64,000 nt of DNA from Fallopia convolvulus (lineage: Eukaryota; Streptophyta; Magnoliopsida; Caryophyllales; Polygonaceae): NCBI GenBank assembly GCA_964016875.1, contig OZ024728.1:24427328-24491327 (forward strand). The letters run 5' to 3'. Every line of letters starts with the position of its first letter. Position 1 is the first letter of the stretch. Under the pieces are notes generated by a model that saw only the letters and a program-made list of their open reading frames with translations, did not search any database and was not told the origin of the DNA. Position numbers and translations under genes: made by a program. Shown in pieces: positions 21,877 through 33,245 of the stretch.

Positions 21877-22692
21877 TGACAAAAATAAGGTAAATTTAAT
21901 AATAAAAACTAAAAAATAAGGTAAATTTACTGTTAAATTAGTTAAATTAAGATAATTTAGCACACCAAAAAAATTTTAGTGACAATTAGCCCACTCTAAT
22001 GTTAAATCCCGGGTGCGTCCCAGCTGAGATCGGCTGTCCAACGATTCCTCGATTTCGGTTCCGGTTTTTATTCGGTTCCAATTTTGGACCCTTTTTAAAA
22101 TAAAAATTAATTGACACTCTTGTGTGTGAGGTCACACGTGCGTGTTACAGTGCACGATCGTGCGCTTTCAAGTCTTGACTTGTAGCTTTCCTATTTTTTG
22201 CCGACTGAGACATAGTATTTATTGTTGTATAATTAAGGGCAAGAAGAGTTGGGAAATTGAAGGACATGAAATTAATATTATGTTGCCTACGTATCCTCTC
22301 GGGTTTATAGAAGTATCAAAGCTCATGTAGTTCTCTTACATTCGATACGGAACCCCACTTATCTAAGACAACTCTTCAGAACCGACGGAAGAAGAGCTAC
22401 TTGTGTCGTCACCGTCAAGTACATCATTTGATGACTACGTATAGTTCATCGATTGTGCTCTAAGCTCCACCTGTTGAAACCCAAAATAAACAAGCGCTAA
22501 GATCAAAACCTATGATTATTTAAATGGGCAAACAAGCATTCTCTTTCATTTCGACATGGCAAACCGATCGGAACTCAAGTGTGGTTTTGAGGTCTTTTTA
22601 TAAGCCTCGCCTTGACTATAGCGCGGTCTCTATAAATGTTTCAGCGCTTGCGGGAACTTCAAGGAAAAAGGAGGTGCGGAGTATTTTTTGAG
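21877..22692. other. Non-coding interval without a recognised element
   Basis: The left part is A/T-rich with an imperfect 'aataaggtaaattta' doubling at 21887-21935. From about 22000 base composition is ordinary. No gene, RNA or complete transposon is recognisable; the short open frame at 22142-22330 has no supporting feature. Confidence 0.4.
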
Positions 22693-22830
22693 TGAGGTAC
22701 GCGATGTTCTTCATTAGTGAAATGCGAAGTCTTTTCTGGGTGGAGATGCGCGATGTCCTTCTTTAGTGGTATGTGGAGTCTTTTCTGGGTGAAGATGCGC
22801 GATGGTTTTTCATTACGAGCGTTCTTGTGC
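22693..22830 (+). repeat. Minisatellite, about 2.5 units of about 54 bp
   Basis: The unit 'gatgcgcgatg-tcttcattagtg--atg-gaagtcttttctgggtg' recurs with point differences. It lies upstream of the gag-like reading and may be part of that element's leader. Confidence 0.75.
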
Positions 22831-25113
22831 CTTGGTTTTTCCTTGATGTTTCTGGCACTTGTCCTTTCTAGATCTAGGCTTCTAGGTATGTTAGTAGGCT
22901 TAGAATAACATTCAAGGTGACCGAATGATCGGCCCATTATTATTGGCTATAAAAGGCTTGAGTGTCCTTCACCTTTCCACTTCATCTTCCTTACATGAAT
23001 TCTCTCTCTTTTGTGACGTTTGAAAGAGCGGGATAAGTCGAGGAGTCTGTCGATTTAGTAGTCGTCAGCGAGGAGAGCGACTCGCAAAAGCCATATTCTC
23101 CCTCTCTACTCTTTCGTGAACCCTCTTCGACTCCTTCTGAATTTTCTATCACCTCGCAGATGGCACATGCTCATATATCTTATGGAGTTGAAGAGGCTTC
23201 ACCCTCGGTTTCAGACGAGGAACTGCTTGAGTCCAAATCATGCACTTTCGATTCTAGTGAACAACCCAACTTCTTCCCTCGATACATCGAGAATCACATC
23301 TCGAAGATGTTGTTTGTGACCGAAGAATGCGTTCCAATGAAACCAAATGAGGAGCTTGGGATGTTTGTTCCCCATGGTGCCAAATCGACCTTGAACATGG
23401 TACAACTTCTTCGGATAGCCATGGATTTTCCTTGGCCCAAGGGACTCGAGTTAGCATTACTCGAGGCTGAGGGCAGCTCTATGGGATGCTAGAGAGGTGC
23501 GAGGTGGTATACTACCACAACCTTCGGGCTGGTTTTCGGCTATCGCTTGTCGGGCACATTGTCGCCTATCTGTGGACTTTAAAGATCTCGTTCGCCCAAC
23601 TGTTTCCCAATTCGTGGAGGTATCTCTGCGCGTACACTATTCGGTGTCTCGAGTTGTCCAAAGAGCTTGGGTGCGATACTATGCAGACAATGTTGCTGCC
23701 AAAGCCTGGCTTTATAAATCTTAGTCTGCCCAATGTGGACGTTATCACCACTCTCTCCAACTTGGGAACTTGGAGGGGAAAGTGGTTTTGGTGTGCGACC
23801 TTACTAGGGCACTTTTTAACTGCTTTCTTTCAGTAAACTTGCCAAAGCGTCTCAAAAAGTGATAAAAAAGGATAAAAAGCACTTCAAGGCAAATAAGGTA
23901 AAGTTGTACAAAGACCTTTTGACCCAGGATGATGATAAGCAAGGCACTAGCTCTTTTCACCTGCTTTTGTTCTTTATTGTTGACTAACTTGATGTTTGTT
24001 CTTTTCATATATGAATGCCACCACCATGGACGAGAGGGCAAGGAAGAAGAACGTCACAGTTGGGGCATGGGGTTCGCACCCTTTGTCTGCTATTAAGGTG
24101 GCGGGTCCACAACCCCCTCGATTGCCAAGGCGGGGCCTAAAGGGACCAAGAAACCTCCGACCTCGGCGTGCAAACTGTAATAGCCGCAATTTCTGTTAAA
24201 TGAATAAATTTCATTTTCATAATATTTAATTATTCATTAAATAAAATAATCTCATAAAAGGTCTCTTTCATTCAAAAATCTAATTTTCTAAAATAAATAA
24301 ATTATAATATTCTTATGAAATTTTTATTCAAGTAAATGAATTTATTAAAGACGGAATTTAATAAATTCGTAGCTAACGGAAAATTCTATTCGTAAAACCC
24401 GACCGTTCCGGTGTGCTTCTCAAACCGACATTCGGTCCATTTGCGAACGCGTTTGGACCTTTTAAGAGTGGTTTTAGGTGGGAGATTGGTGTAGAGATTT
24501 GCCACTCACATGAGACTTATTTTATTAAGTTTAATTCTCCTCTCCCGTCACATGAGCAAGGATTTGGTCATGATGATCTTGATCTTCCACTAACACTTGT
24601 TAGTTGGATTTTAAAGACTCCACCCTCTTCAAATACTCCTTGAGTCTCCTAACACTCCCTTTCATCTATCAAACACTCTCTTCCTCTATACTAAAACTCT
24701 CTTCTATTCTTGAGAGCACTCTTTTCTCCCCTTAAAAGAAAAAAAATCAGCCTTGCACCATGCCATCTAAGGGCTGATTTTTCACATATAAGCACACCCA
24801 AACTCATTCTTTTGTACTCCCTAGCCACCAACACCGGTGCCTCCTCCACTGGCCGTCGCCTGGCTACGCCACCAATCCCCAGTCGCGCGCCACCAGCCCC
24901 CAGCCGAGCCACCGCCGCCCCTCTTCCCTTGGATCTTTGTGTTGTTCTTCCTACAAGAACATAAACACACTTAAGGGTTAATCTCTAAATCTTTTTAAAG
25001 TATTTTTTAGGATGATTTTAAATATTTTTAGGAGCTTTATAGTGATCTAAAATCTTAAAAATTTAGATGATGTGAAATATTATTTTTGTGCATATTTTCT
25101 TTGATAAATGACA

Positions 25114-26227
25114 TGCATGCAAAGATTTCTAAAGAAAAACTATCTTATGAGTATAATATAAACTTTGAGCATTCTAAAGTTGATAAAAGAGATTTTTAAC
25201 TTTAAAATTCTGGATTTTATTTATTTTTCAAAGATCTAGACATTTGTTCCATTTCTACACAAAACTCTTTGTTTGATGTAGGTAATAACTTAATAATATA
25301 TAAGATAAGGTTTTCTTGCATAAAACCTTCATGCATGTCATATATAAGCCTTGGAATAAATTTCTATATGAGTTTTGAATTTAAATAAGTTTAGTAAGAT
25401 CAAGTTATGATCATTTTTATCAAAAATATTCTTGCATGTATCTTCAAAGGAATTTTTATGAGTAAAATCCTTTTGCATGTTTCTTTTCTCTAAATTTATA
25501 AACCTTAGATTCATTTGTAAATGATCTTTTGACTAGAGAAAAAATTATAAGATTAAAATATATTGTTTAAATTATATAAGTCCTTGCATGTTATTAAAAA
25601 GGATTATTATAGCTCTTACCACCCTTGCATGTCTTTGTTATAAAACTTTGGAATAAAATCTTTATGAGTTGGATTAAAGAGAATTTAATAATATCAAAAT
25701 CTCTACTAAACAAGTTAATAAGTTGTTACATGTTGATAAATGGACTCTTTATAAATTAAAACCTTCTTGCATGTTAACTTAAGCTAAGAAGAATTGTGAA
25801 TAATTTAGTGATGATCTTTCTAGAACTTAAAATATATTTATAAGGATAATAGGTACTTAAATAAATCATATGGTTGTGCATATTGTTTTTATAAAGTTTA
25901 TGGACTAAATCTACACTTGCATGTGTTTTAGAACTAATAAAATGGTTAATTAAAAACTTGTTAGCCTTCTTAGTAAAAAGAATGTTTTTGTTAAGCATAA
26001 GCTATTTTAACTAACTTAAGAGTTGCATGTGGGAATAAAAAGGGTTTTTATAAAGTATTAGTAACTTGCATGACTATCTTAGATTTTACTAAAATTTATT
26101 ATAAGTATTTCATGACCTTAAGAAAGGTTGATCAGAAGGATAAATTTTAATAAGTAGCTTTACATAAAAAATAATGATGCATGCAAACCATATATATATA
26201 GTTTATTTTAAATATATATTTTGCATG
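25114..26227 (+). repeat. Degenerate ~150-bp tandem array with 12 TGCATG motifs
   Basis: TGCATG starts at 25114, 25332, 25433, 25474, 25585, 25626, 25768, 25918, 26024, 26067, 26178 and 26222. Many are TTGCATGT in the same orientation. Spacing is mostly 41-44 or 106-111 bases, i.e. pairs repeating about every 150 bp. Surrounding words (TTGGAATAAA, TTATGAGT) also recur. TGCATG/CATGCA is the RY element bound by plant B3 factors. Confidence 0.75.
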
Positions 26228-26524
26228 TGGTTTAAAAAGGTTTTTCTTATGAGTAAATAAGGCCTTACATTTCTTTTCTTAAAATAAGTATTTTTAAAGT
26301 TTATAAAATTCTTACAAAAGTATCGCCTTGAAAATAATAATAAAAAATTATTATTTTGACATCTCCTATCTAAATTATTAAACTAAATATAATTTAGTTT
26401 ATCTTGCCTTCTCTTAGAAGGGGCAAATAAGAGAAAGATAAATTAAAATTAAAATAAGGATTTTAATACATGTTCGTTCGTCGTTCTTTCGGATAAATAG
26501 GTCGAAGCTTACGAACGTCACTAA

Positions 26525-27462
26525 GGGCCCGTTTGGTATTGATACCTAGATATCAGATATGGGTATGAGCCCATATCTGATGTTTGGTATAACAAGATAT
26601 AAATATCAGAAGGATATCAGCTGATATCTTAGATATCAATTGTTCAAGTTTTGATATACCAAAATTTCGACCGGTATCGTCCATATCTATTTTGCTCCCC
26701 AACTTTTTCACGCTTCCCTCTTGTTCTCTTTGGCTCTTTGCTGCTGAAGGCAACCAGTACGAAGGAGCACGCCGGCCACCACCATGCCTCTCTCGCCAGC
26801 CACCATCTATTCCCACTCACACCGGCCTGTCAATTTCTCAAGGCAGGCCAATTTTATAAATATTTCAGATCTGGGAGACGATGGACACCACCGAATTGTG
26901 CAGATGGAAGAAAGATTTGGAGGAAAGATTTGGAGGTGGGTGGGAATGGGGTGAACAGACAAATCAAAATTTAGTTCTAGATCTGATGGGAAAAAGAGGG
27001 GAGAAGAACCACATGCCCTCTTTTCTTCTTGAGAACAACACTGAAACAATTTTTTCTTTAATTCTAATTTTATTTTATGGAGTTCTTTAGTGTAATTTTC
27101 TTCCATTATTTGGAGTATTCATTAAGAAATTCATTTTTAAAATCATTTTCTTTACGTAAGAAAAATTATCTAGAGTATTCATTTAGAATAATTTTCTTTA
27201 AGGTAGAAAAATTATTTATATTATAATTCATGATTAGTTCATTTTAAAATTTTAATTAAATTGGATTTATATTATGTTTTAGGTAGAAGATTTTATTTTT
27301 ATTAGAATTAGAGTTTGATATCTCATATCATAATTCTTCATACCAAACAACACATATAAGATATCAACTGATATCAATAACATACCAAACAAGGATATCG
27401 GATATCAATTTCATACCCATATCCGATACCTGATATCTAAGATATCAATACCAAACGAGCCC
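26525..27462 (+). mobile_element. Tourist/PIF-Harbinger-like MITE (938 bp), TSD TAA
   Basis: The left end GGGCCCGTTTGGTATTGATA and the right end TATCAATACCAAACGAGCCC are long terminal inverted repeats of about 50 bp with few mismatches. TAA flanks both sides (26522-26524 and 27463-27465), the 3-bp target typical of Tourist elements. It carries no transposase. It is nested in the solo LTR 24176-28766. Confidence 0.85.
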
Positions 27463-28926
27463 TAAGACCTTCTATTTCCGAGTTTCATATCATCTCGAAG
27501 GAAATTCAAGGCAAGTGGATATTCTACTTGAACCCTTTCGATAATTCGATTTCGTTAACTTTCTCGATGTTGGAAACACCTTGTTTGCTAAAATAAACGA
27601 ACCTATGAAATATCGATTGTTAGAAATAACGACCCTTTGTTAGCATTATTACTATTATATTGTTAATAGGATTATTGCAAGACTTGTTTTGTGTGGCCTT
27701 TGCTTGTTTAAAATCTCTTTTCGAGATTCGTTATGAATTTCGTAAATAGTTTAATAAGGGGTGCGGCCTCGGCCCGAACACCTCTATATAACACGTCGAG
27801 TGGTATGGCACCATGCCTTCTCTTCCCGCGACTTAAGGATCATGATCTATGTCCGCTCCTACTCGTTGGAGGGATGTCTACACCCTAGCTAGGTGTCGGA
27901 ACTTCGTTCCCATTAAGTGGACTCGGCTCTTTCATTGCATCCACACCATTAAAAGTCATTAACGCTAAGTAAAGTTTTGGCACATAATAAGGATAAGTGT
28001 CCATGCATATTAAAAGACATAAAACCGGACCAATCTTAAAAGACCGACTCGGCTCTCGGTCCGATAAGGGCGCGATAGGTTTTCTAGAAACTTGTGTGTG
28101 ATTAAAACTTTCCCAACATTTATTCTACTCTAAGAAGTTCTACAATCTCGTAGTTCGTTCTTTCGGCTTAGATTTATCTCATTTCGAGATTTATCTCATC
28201 TCGAGATTTACTCATTTTCGTTCTTAAAAGCTCCACGTAAAGTTTACACTTCTCAAAACACATCTCGAGTACCTCTTTAATATTTTCAATACATTACCAA
28301 ACTACCTTAAGAATTTCCATTCTCGCTTGCTTAGTATCCTTAGACTGATTCCGCTTTTCCGCATTTCTACTTGGTATTTCTCGCCCCTCGCGACAAATGC
28401 CAAACTCTAGGATACCTCCACTGAAGGCATAAAGACGAAGATCAACCAAGTTGAAGCAAGGAAGGTTGGATTCTCTCATGGATGGTTCTAGTTCATTTTC
28501 GGGTTGCCCTACGTTTTTACGAGCAATGTTTAATTAAATTCAGCTGCTTAAGAACTCTTACTTGTTAGGTTTTGTTGAACTAAGTCAAAGTATGTAATGA
28601 ATACTCAATAAAGTCTCATACGTGAGCAACTCTATTATATGTAATAACTTTATACTTCCGCATGTTTGATATAACTTAATACCTTATAAAGCCTTGGGTG
28701 ACTTTGGATGGTAAAATCCGAGATCATTGGTGGAAACACCTATCGTTGCAAAATAGGGGTGTTACACAAACCTCTAAGGCGAGCATTGGAGTCAAGAGGA
28801 AGGTTGTCGACCCTTCTGGCATGGTGGAGAAGAAGAATGTAGGATCGTTAGTACTTAAACGAGTCGGCGACTCCTACGAAGTCGTCGACTTTGAGTAATA
28901 AAGCAGCGGAATAAACACACAGTAAA

Positions 28927-29640
28927 TTAAACGTTACCAACGGTCATTGACAAGCGATGTATAGTGGAAACTCTTCATAAACCAACTAGTTTACTTAGAG
29001 AAAAACCACTCCCTTCCAATTTTATCACTTGGTCGGATTTCAAGAGTCCTTAGACTTGCTCTATTGATTTCTTGAGTGATTACAAAGCTCTCCCGTGTAC
29101 AAGAATGAATCCCACACCCTTGAACCACGCAGTACCTTTGCACTCACACTCTCAATCTCACGCTATGCCTAAGATCTCTTGACTCACCACTTGTACGAAT
29201 CTCACGCACAAGCACACTCTTTTCTTTCTTACACAATATGAAAATTCAGCTCACAAGTCTTACGATTAGCCTAAACAAACGAGTATTTAAACTAAGGTAA
29301 GAGAGAGATCTAGTGTATATTATTTTCCATTCGATTAGGAGAAACAATATACACTTAATCTTTTACACATCTTTCCAAATAAACGATTGTATGCACTCAA
29401 ATATTCTAGGAGGATCACAATTATCTTCATCTTGATTTTAGCACTCTTTTGATGATCTTCTCCTAAAATAGAACACATAGTTGTCTTCAATTAAACGCAC
29501 AAGATTTGTGCGCTCCTTCCGTAAATAGATCGCTCAGCCAGCTGTATATGTCAGTGACTTTTCCAAGTCGCCGACTCGACTTGCCAACATAGGGTCACTG
29601 ACTTTGGAACCATCAAAACTCAATCTTCCATCTTCTAACA
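28927..29640 (-). repeat. 3' LTR of the copia element
   Basis: 714 bp, nearly identical to 38053-38772. In element sense it begins TGTTAGAAG directly after the purine tract and ends ...GTAACGTTTAA. The 3' terminus is not the usual CA in either copy. Confidence 0.88.
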
Positions 29641-29642
29641 AA

Positions 29643-29845
29643 TTCCCCCTTTTTGATGGTGACAAACAACCTGTTCTGATAAAAACTATCCAGCATACAA
29701 AAACAACATAGTAGATAGAGCGAGGCACAAAAACCATAAAAAGTTCCCCCTAAGCTTAGTAACCGCATGATTTCAGTATTTTGATCCCCCTTATTAATCT
29801 ATTCCCCTTGTTAATTCCCCCTTTTGGCATCATCAAAAAGATTGC
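29643..29845 (-). other. Cluster of polypurine tracts before the 3' LTR
   Basis: In element sense, runs of GGGG(G) flanked by A or T occur at about 29645, 29745, 29786, 29804 and 29817. The outermost and innermost sit in related contexts (TTTTTGATGATGCCAAAAGG and CACCATCAAAAAGGGGG). Repeated purine tracts here are known for Sireviruses. The tract abutting the LTR (AAAAAGGGGGAATT) is the likely plus-strand primer. Confidence 0.75.
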
Positions 29846-30076
29846 TAAAACAAGAAAAGAAAACAGAGGCAAATATAGAAACTTAAAATCATAATATCAA
29901 AAACATTCATAGAGAGTCATCCACCATAGCAAAATAAAAGTACGATGCAAACACACACAATCCAGAAATACGTTACAACCAAATTGAACTAAAAAAGTCT
30001 TGTAAAGTGGAGAATAATGTGGCAAGGAAAGAAGAAAGGGATAGAGAAGGTCATGAGTGTACGACAATCACTGACA

Positions 30077-31993
30077 TCAGGCTCCAAAGTCATTGAGCCT
30101 CTCATCTATTGCATCCAACTTTGACAGTGCATTGCCGACCATATTCTGCAGCTTCTCCATCATCCCCTTCAGAATCATGTTCTGCTCTCTGATTTCCTTC
30201 AGCTCATCATTCACAGGAGCAGATTTTGGTCCTTCTTCTTAATTTCCCTTATCACTAACCTTAAATGTCTTTAGTATCCACTGACCATCAACCCAGTTCC
30301 AGCCAAACTTTATGATCATCTCCTTTTTGAGGACTCTAGTGTTGAGGACATCAACACGGCTGTCCACATAGACCTTATGCTCATACATCATCAGAGCAAT
30401 CAACATTCCATAGGGAAGAGCATGCTTGGCAGTTTCAAGCACATGCTTCATGTGAAGCATCATCAGACGTGGCATGTTAATCTTCTTCCCTCGGATGATC
30501 TTGTCCATGACCAACAGATCTTGAATAGAAGCAACATTCCTCTTGAGCTCCCTTGACAGCAGGTTGCTGATGAGGTAATTGAACATTACCTTCTTCTCTA
30601 TTCCCATCTTGTTGACCAGATAAGGGCTAGTGAAGTTATCATCATTGTCAGTGATAGTTTTGATGATCTCACGGTCATCAACTCCTTCAGGCCAACCTCC
30701 TTTGTAGTACTCAACAAAACCTTCATGAGGAATTTCCAGAATGTCACTGACATCCTTGCATGTAAAGGAATACATCTTCTTATCTATGGTGTACCTCCCT
30801 ATGGTCATGTTCCCCGTATCTTCAATCACCAGAGTTTCATAAAACATCTTAACCATCAATGGATTGTACTCATGTTCCCCTTGGATTAACTTATCCCACT
30901 TCTGCTTTTTCAACCAGTCAAGGACCTTGGTCAGTTTGAACTCCTTCATGAAATTCTCATCCCACAACAGATCCTTAGTGAAATCCCTAGACGACATATC
31001 AATGCTCACACTTGTTTTCTTGCTCTTTTTACTAGACCCAACAGCAGACTTAGGAGATCTTCCCCTTTTCTTCCTAGTCACTTTCTCAGAGAAGGAAGAG
31101 TCACCTCCCTCCGAGGCAGCCTCAGGGGTTTCCAACCCCTTGCCCTTTTTGGCTGTAAGAGCCTCTGCCGAGGCTTTAGCACTAGCAGATCTAGTCTTAG
31201 GACGAAATGGAGGGGGCATTTCTATCTCATCATCTTTGAGTAACTCAGAGTCATCTCCAAAGAGGTTTTTTTCCAGATTTTTCTTAACAGACTCACCATA
31301 ATTGGATTTCTTAGAAACCAAGATGGGATCAGAGGGAGTACCTTCTTCAGAGTTGTCTGCTGGTTCCTTTCGAGAGGGATCCTTGTCAGCCACCTTGTCA
31401 GCATTCTCAGCATCAACATCAATGTCGATGACTTTAGAGGAGTCATTGACAACCTTTCCTTGAGGATATAGCCGTTGGTTCTCCTTTTCAGCAGCCTCTT
31501 CTTCTTTCTCTTCTCCAAACGACCCGACTACATTCTCTGTTTCCTCAAAATCCACCGACCCCATAATCGGAGTCTTCACTCTCTCTTCCTCTACAATCTC
31601 TGGGTTTGGGGATTTGGGTAAGGAGGATTCACCAGTTTCTGGAAAAACCATTGGTTGCGCCGTTTGGCGCATTTTTCCAGACTCTGGTGAAGCGGTTAGG
31701 GTTTCGGTTTCGATTTGAGGAAGGGGATTTTGGGATTTTTCAGTGGTAACGGGGGATGAGGGCGTTAATTTTGGAGGAGAGGGGTTCGGATTTTGGTTCT
31801 GTGGAGGAATGAGGTTTTGGGATTGAGGTTCCATGGCGGTTGGAGGGACAGTGGAGGAAGACGATTCCCCGGACAAAAGGGCTCGAAGAAGATCGTCGCC
31901 GAAAAGTGCGAGAATCTTCTTCTTTGCCGATTCAGGGCTGTCGATTTTGGTTTTGGGAGAGGCAGGAAGATCGGAGTTGGAGGGAGACGCCAT
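30077..31993 (-). pseudogene. Third (env-position) ORF of the copia element
   Basis: An open frame of 584 codons runs from ATG at 31993 to a stop at 30239. Beyond that stop the same frame continues about 53 codons to 30077 with a heptad-like, charged segment (about 30235-30090) that looks like a coiled coil. The N-terminal 260 residues are Pro/Ser/Glu-rich and disordered-looking. A basic cluster (KKRGRSPK and SKKSKK) resembling a nuclear signal precedes a folded-looking C-terminal half with a VSDILEIPHEG-type block. No signal peptide or clear membrane segment is visible, so 'envelope' describes position only. Such ORFs occur downstream of pol in Sireviruses; function is unknown. Confidence 0.7.
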
Positions 31994-32751
31994 TGGAGAA
32001 GGATGAAGGTTTGAGGTTTTCGGGTTCGAAAGAGAGAGAGAGTTGAAGTTGAGAGAGAGAAAATGATTGAGAAGAGTGTACCTTTAAGATTGACGGTTGA
32101 GGCATAATAAAGGAATCCACTTCCATCATTAAGGAAGTTGTCAAATCACAAAATCTTCTCTTTCCTTTCTTTTGAAATCCACTTTCCAATTTAAAAAGAT
32201 ACTGTTAAGCCATGATCTTTTTCTCGCGCCAGAAATTGCAGTCACTGACCTTGCGCATGTCGGCGACTTCTACCACAAAACTGCTACTTTCGTATATCTG
32301 TGACTTTTGTTCACACATGACTTTCTCTTTTAAGAACTTACTTGGTGATGGGTTTGCACAGGGAGTGCCAAAGAGAACCAAGTAAAATTTTATTTTTGAG
32401 GATTTGTCGATCATGATGATAAGTATCCGTTCAATAAAGATAAAAAGTTGGGCTCATAGAGACTCTCAAACATGATAGGTTAGGGACTGGTTTTAGAATC
32501 AACTATCATTTAGGCTTATAAAGAAGGTTAGGATCATCAAGTTGATTCTTTTGGGCCAAAACAAAGAGCTCAAAAAGTTGCACATATACCGAATGTAGTG
32601 AAAGTCATTGACAATCAAATTGCCTGGGGTTTCCTAAATATGATGTCTATCAAGTATGTCTAAGAATTATACCATACGAGCATGATGTCAAAGCATATGT
32701 AAAGCAATCAATTCTAGCCAATCATCGAGGGAATTTATGTACAGAAATAGA
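31994..32751. other. Spacer between RNase H and the third ORF of copia
   Basis: About 760 bases without coding support. It holds copies of the element's recurring GTCACTGAC and GTCGGCGAC words (32241, 32259) and a leader immediately upstream of the third ORF. Confidence 0.5.
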
Positions 32752-33245
32752 TCATTGAAGAGAGATCATACCTAATTCCATGCGAAGTTGTTCAAAAGGT
32801 TCACGATTCAAGGCCTTTGTGAAGATGTCCGCTCTTTGATCACTTGTTCTACAAAATTCCATAGTGACCATGCCTTTTTCCACACAATCTCGAAGAAAGT
32901 GGTGCCTTATCTCAATGTGTTTAGTCTTTGAATGTTGCATTGGATTCTTTGAGATGTTGATTGCACTAGTGTTGTCACATAGTATGGACACTGACCCACA
33001 CTGCACACCATAGTCACTGACTTGTTGCTTGATTCACAATAGTTGTGAACAACATGCTGCAACCGCGATGTACTCTGCTTCTGCTGTTGATAGAGCCACA
33101 AATTTTTGTTTTCTAGATCCTCATGAGACAAGACAAGGCCCAAGAAATTGCGCCATCCCTAAAGTGCTTTTTCTATCAACTCGGTTTCCGGCAAAATCAA
33201 CATCTGTGTAGCCGACAAGCTCAAAATCAAATTCTCTGGGATACC
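32752..33245 (-). pseudogene. RNase H domain of the copia pol
   Basis: The frame shows D-V-D-F-A-G, an A-E-A-E-Y block, C-D-N-T-S-A-I and the closing 'HIEIRHHFLRD....G.....F' and 'ADIFTKAL' motifs of Ty1/copia RNase H. Two stops replace conserved tryptophans (near 33118 and 33035), and a frameshift at about 33240 separates it from reverse transcriptase. Confidence 0.85.

Larger units (their letters stand above)
24176..28766 (+). mobile_element. Tekay-like Ty3/gypsy solo LTR (4591 bp), TSD CAAAC
   Basis: Begins TGTAATAGCCGC and ends GGGGTGTTACA, flanked by CAAAC at 24171-24175 and 28767-28771. Without the nested Tourist-like MITE it is about 3.65 kb. The termini match, in opposite orientation, the solo LTR at 6625-9491. 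It contains a degenerate tandem region rich in TGCATG (25114-26227). Open frames such as 24710-24964 are not supported as genes. Confidence 0.88.
23160..28897 (+). pseudogene. Gag-like 'putative gypsy-type transposon' gene, split by a solo LTR
   Basis: Two overlapping frames, 23160-23492 and 23486-23836, together show the layout of the 'putative gypsy type transposon' domain (PF04195-like): a Y-Y-x-x-x-L-R-A-G-F block, then Q-L-x-P-N-S-W-R and a Leu/Cys-rich helix. A stop and frame change near 23490 separates them. The text continues through 24001-24175 (basic, Pro-rich), is cut by the 4.6-kb solo LTR, and ends as VVDPSGMVEKKN...VVDFE at 28772-28897. The original element probably extended on both sides, but I cannot see its LTRs. 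Such domains belong to gag-like proteins of non-autonomous plant retroelements. Confidence 0.6.

Noticed and set aside
22693..22830. Possible CRISPR-like array
   Set aside because: Units are contiguous minisatellite copies without unique spacers, and the organism is a plant.
24710..24964. Proline-rich open frame
   Set aside because: Part of the Tekay-like LTR; not supported by a start context or homology, and such stretches are common in these LTRs.
29534..29737. Open frame at the copia 3' LTR
   Set aside because: It spans LTR and purine-tract region and is non-coding by position.
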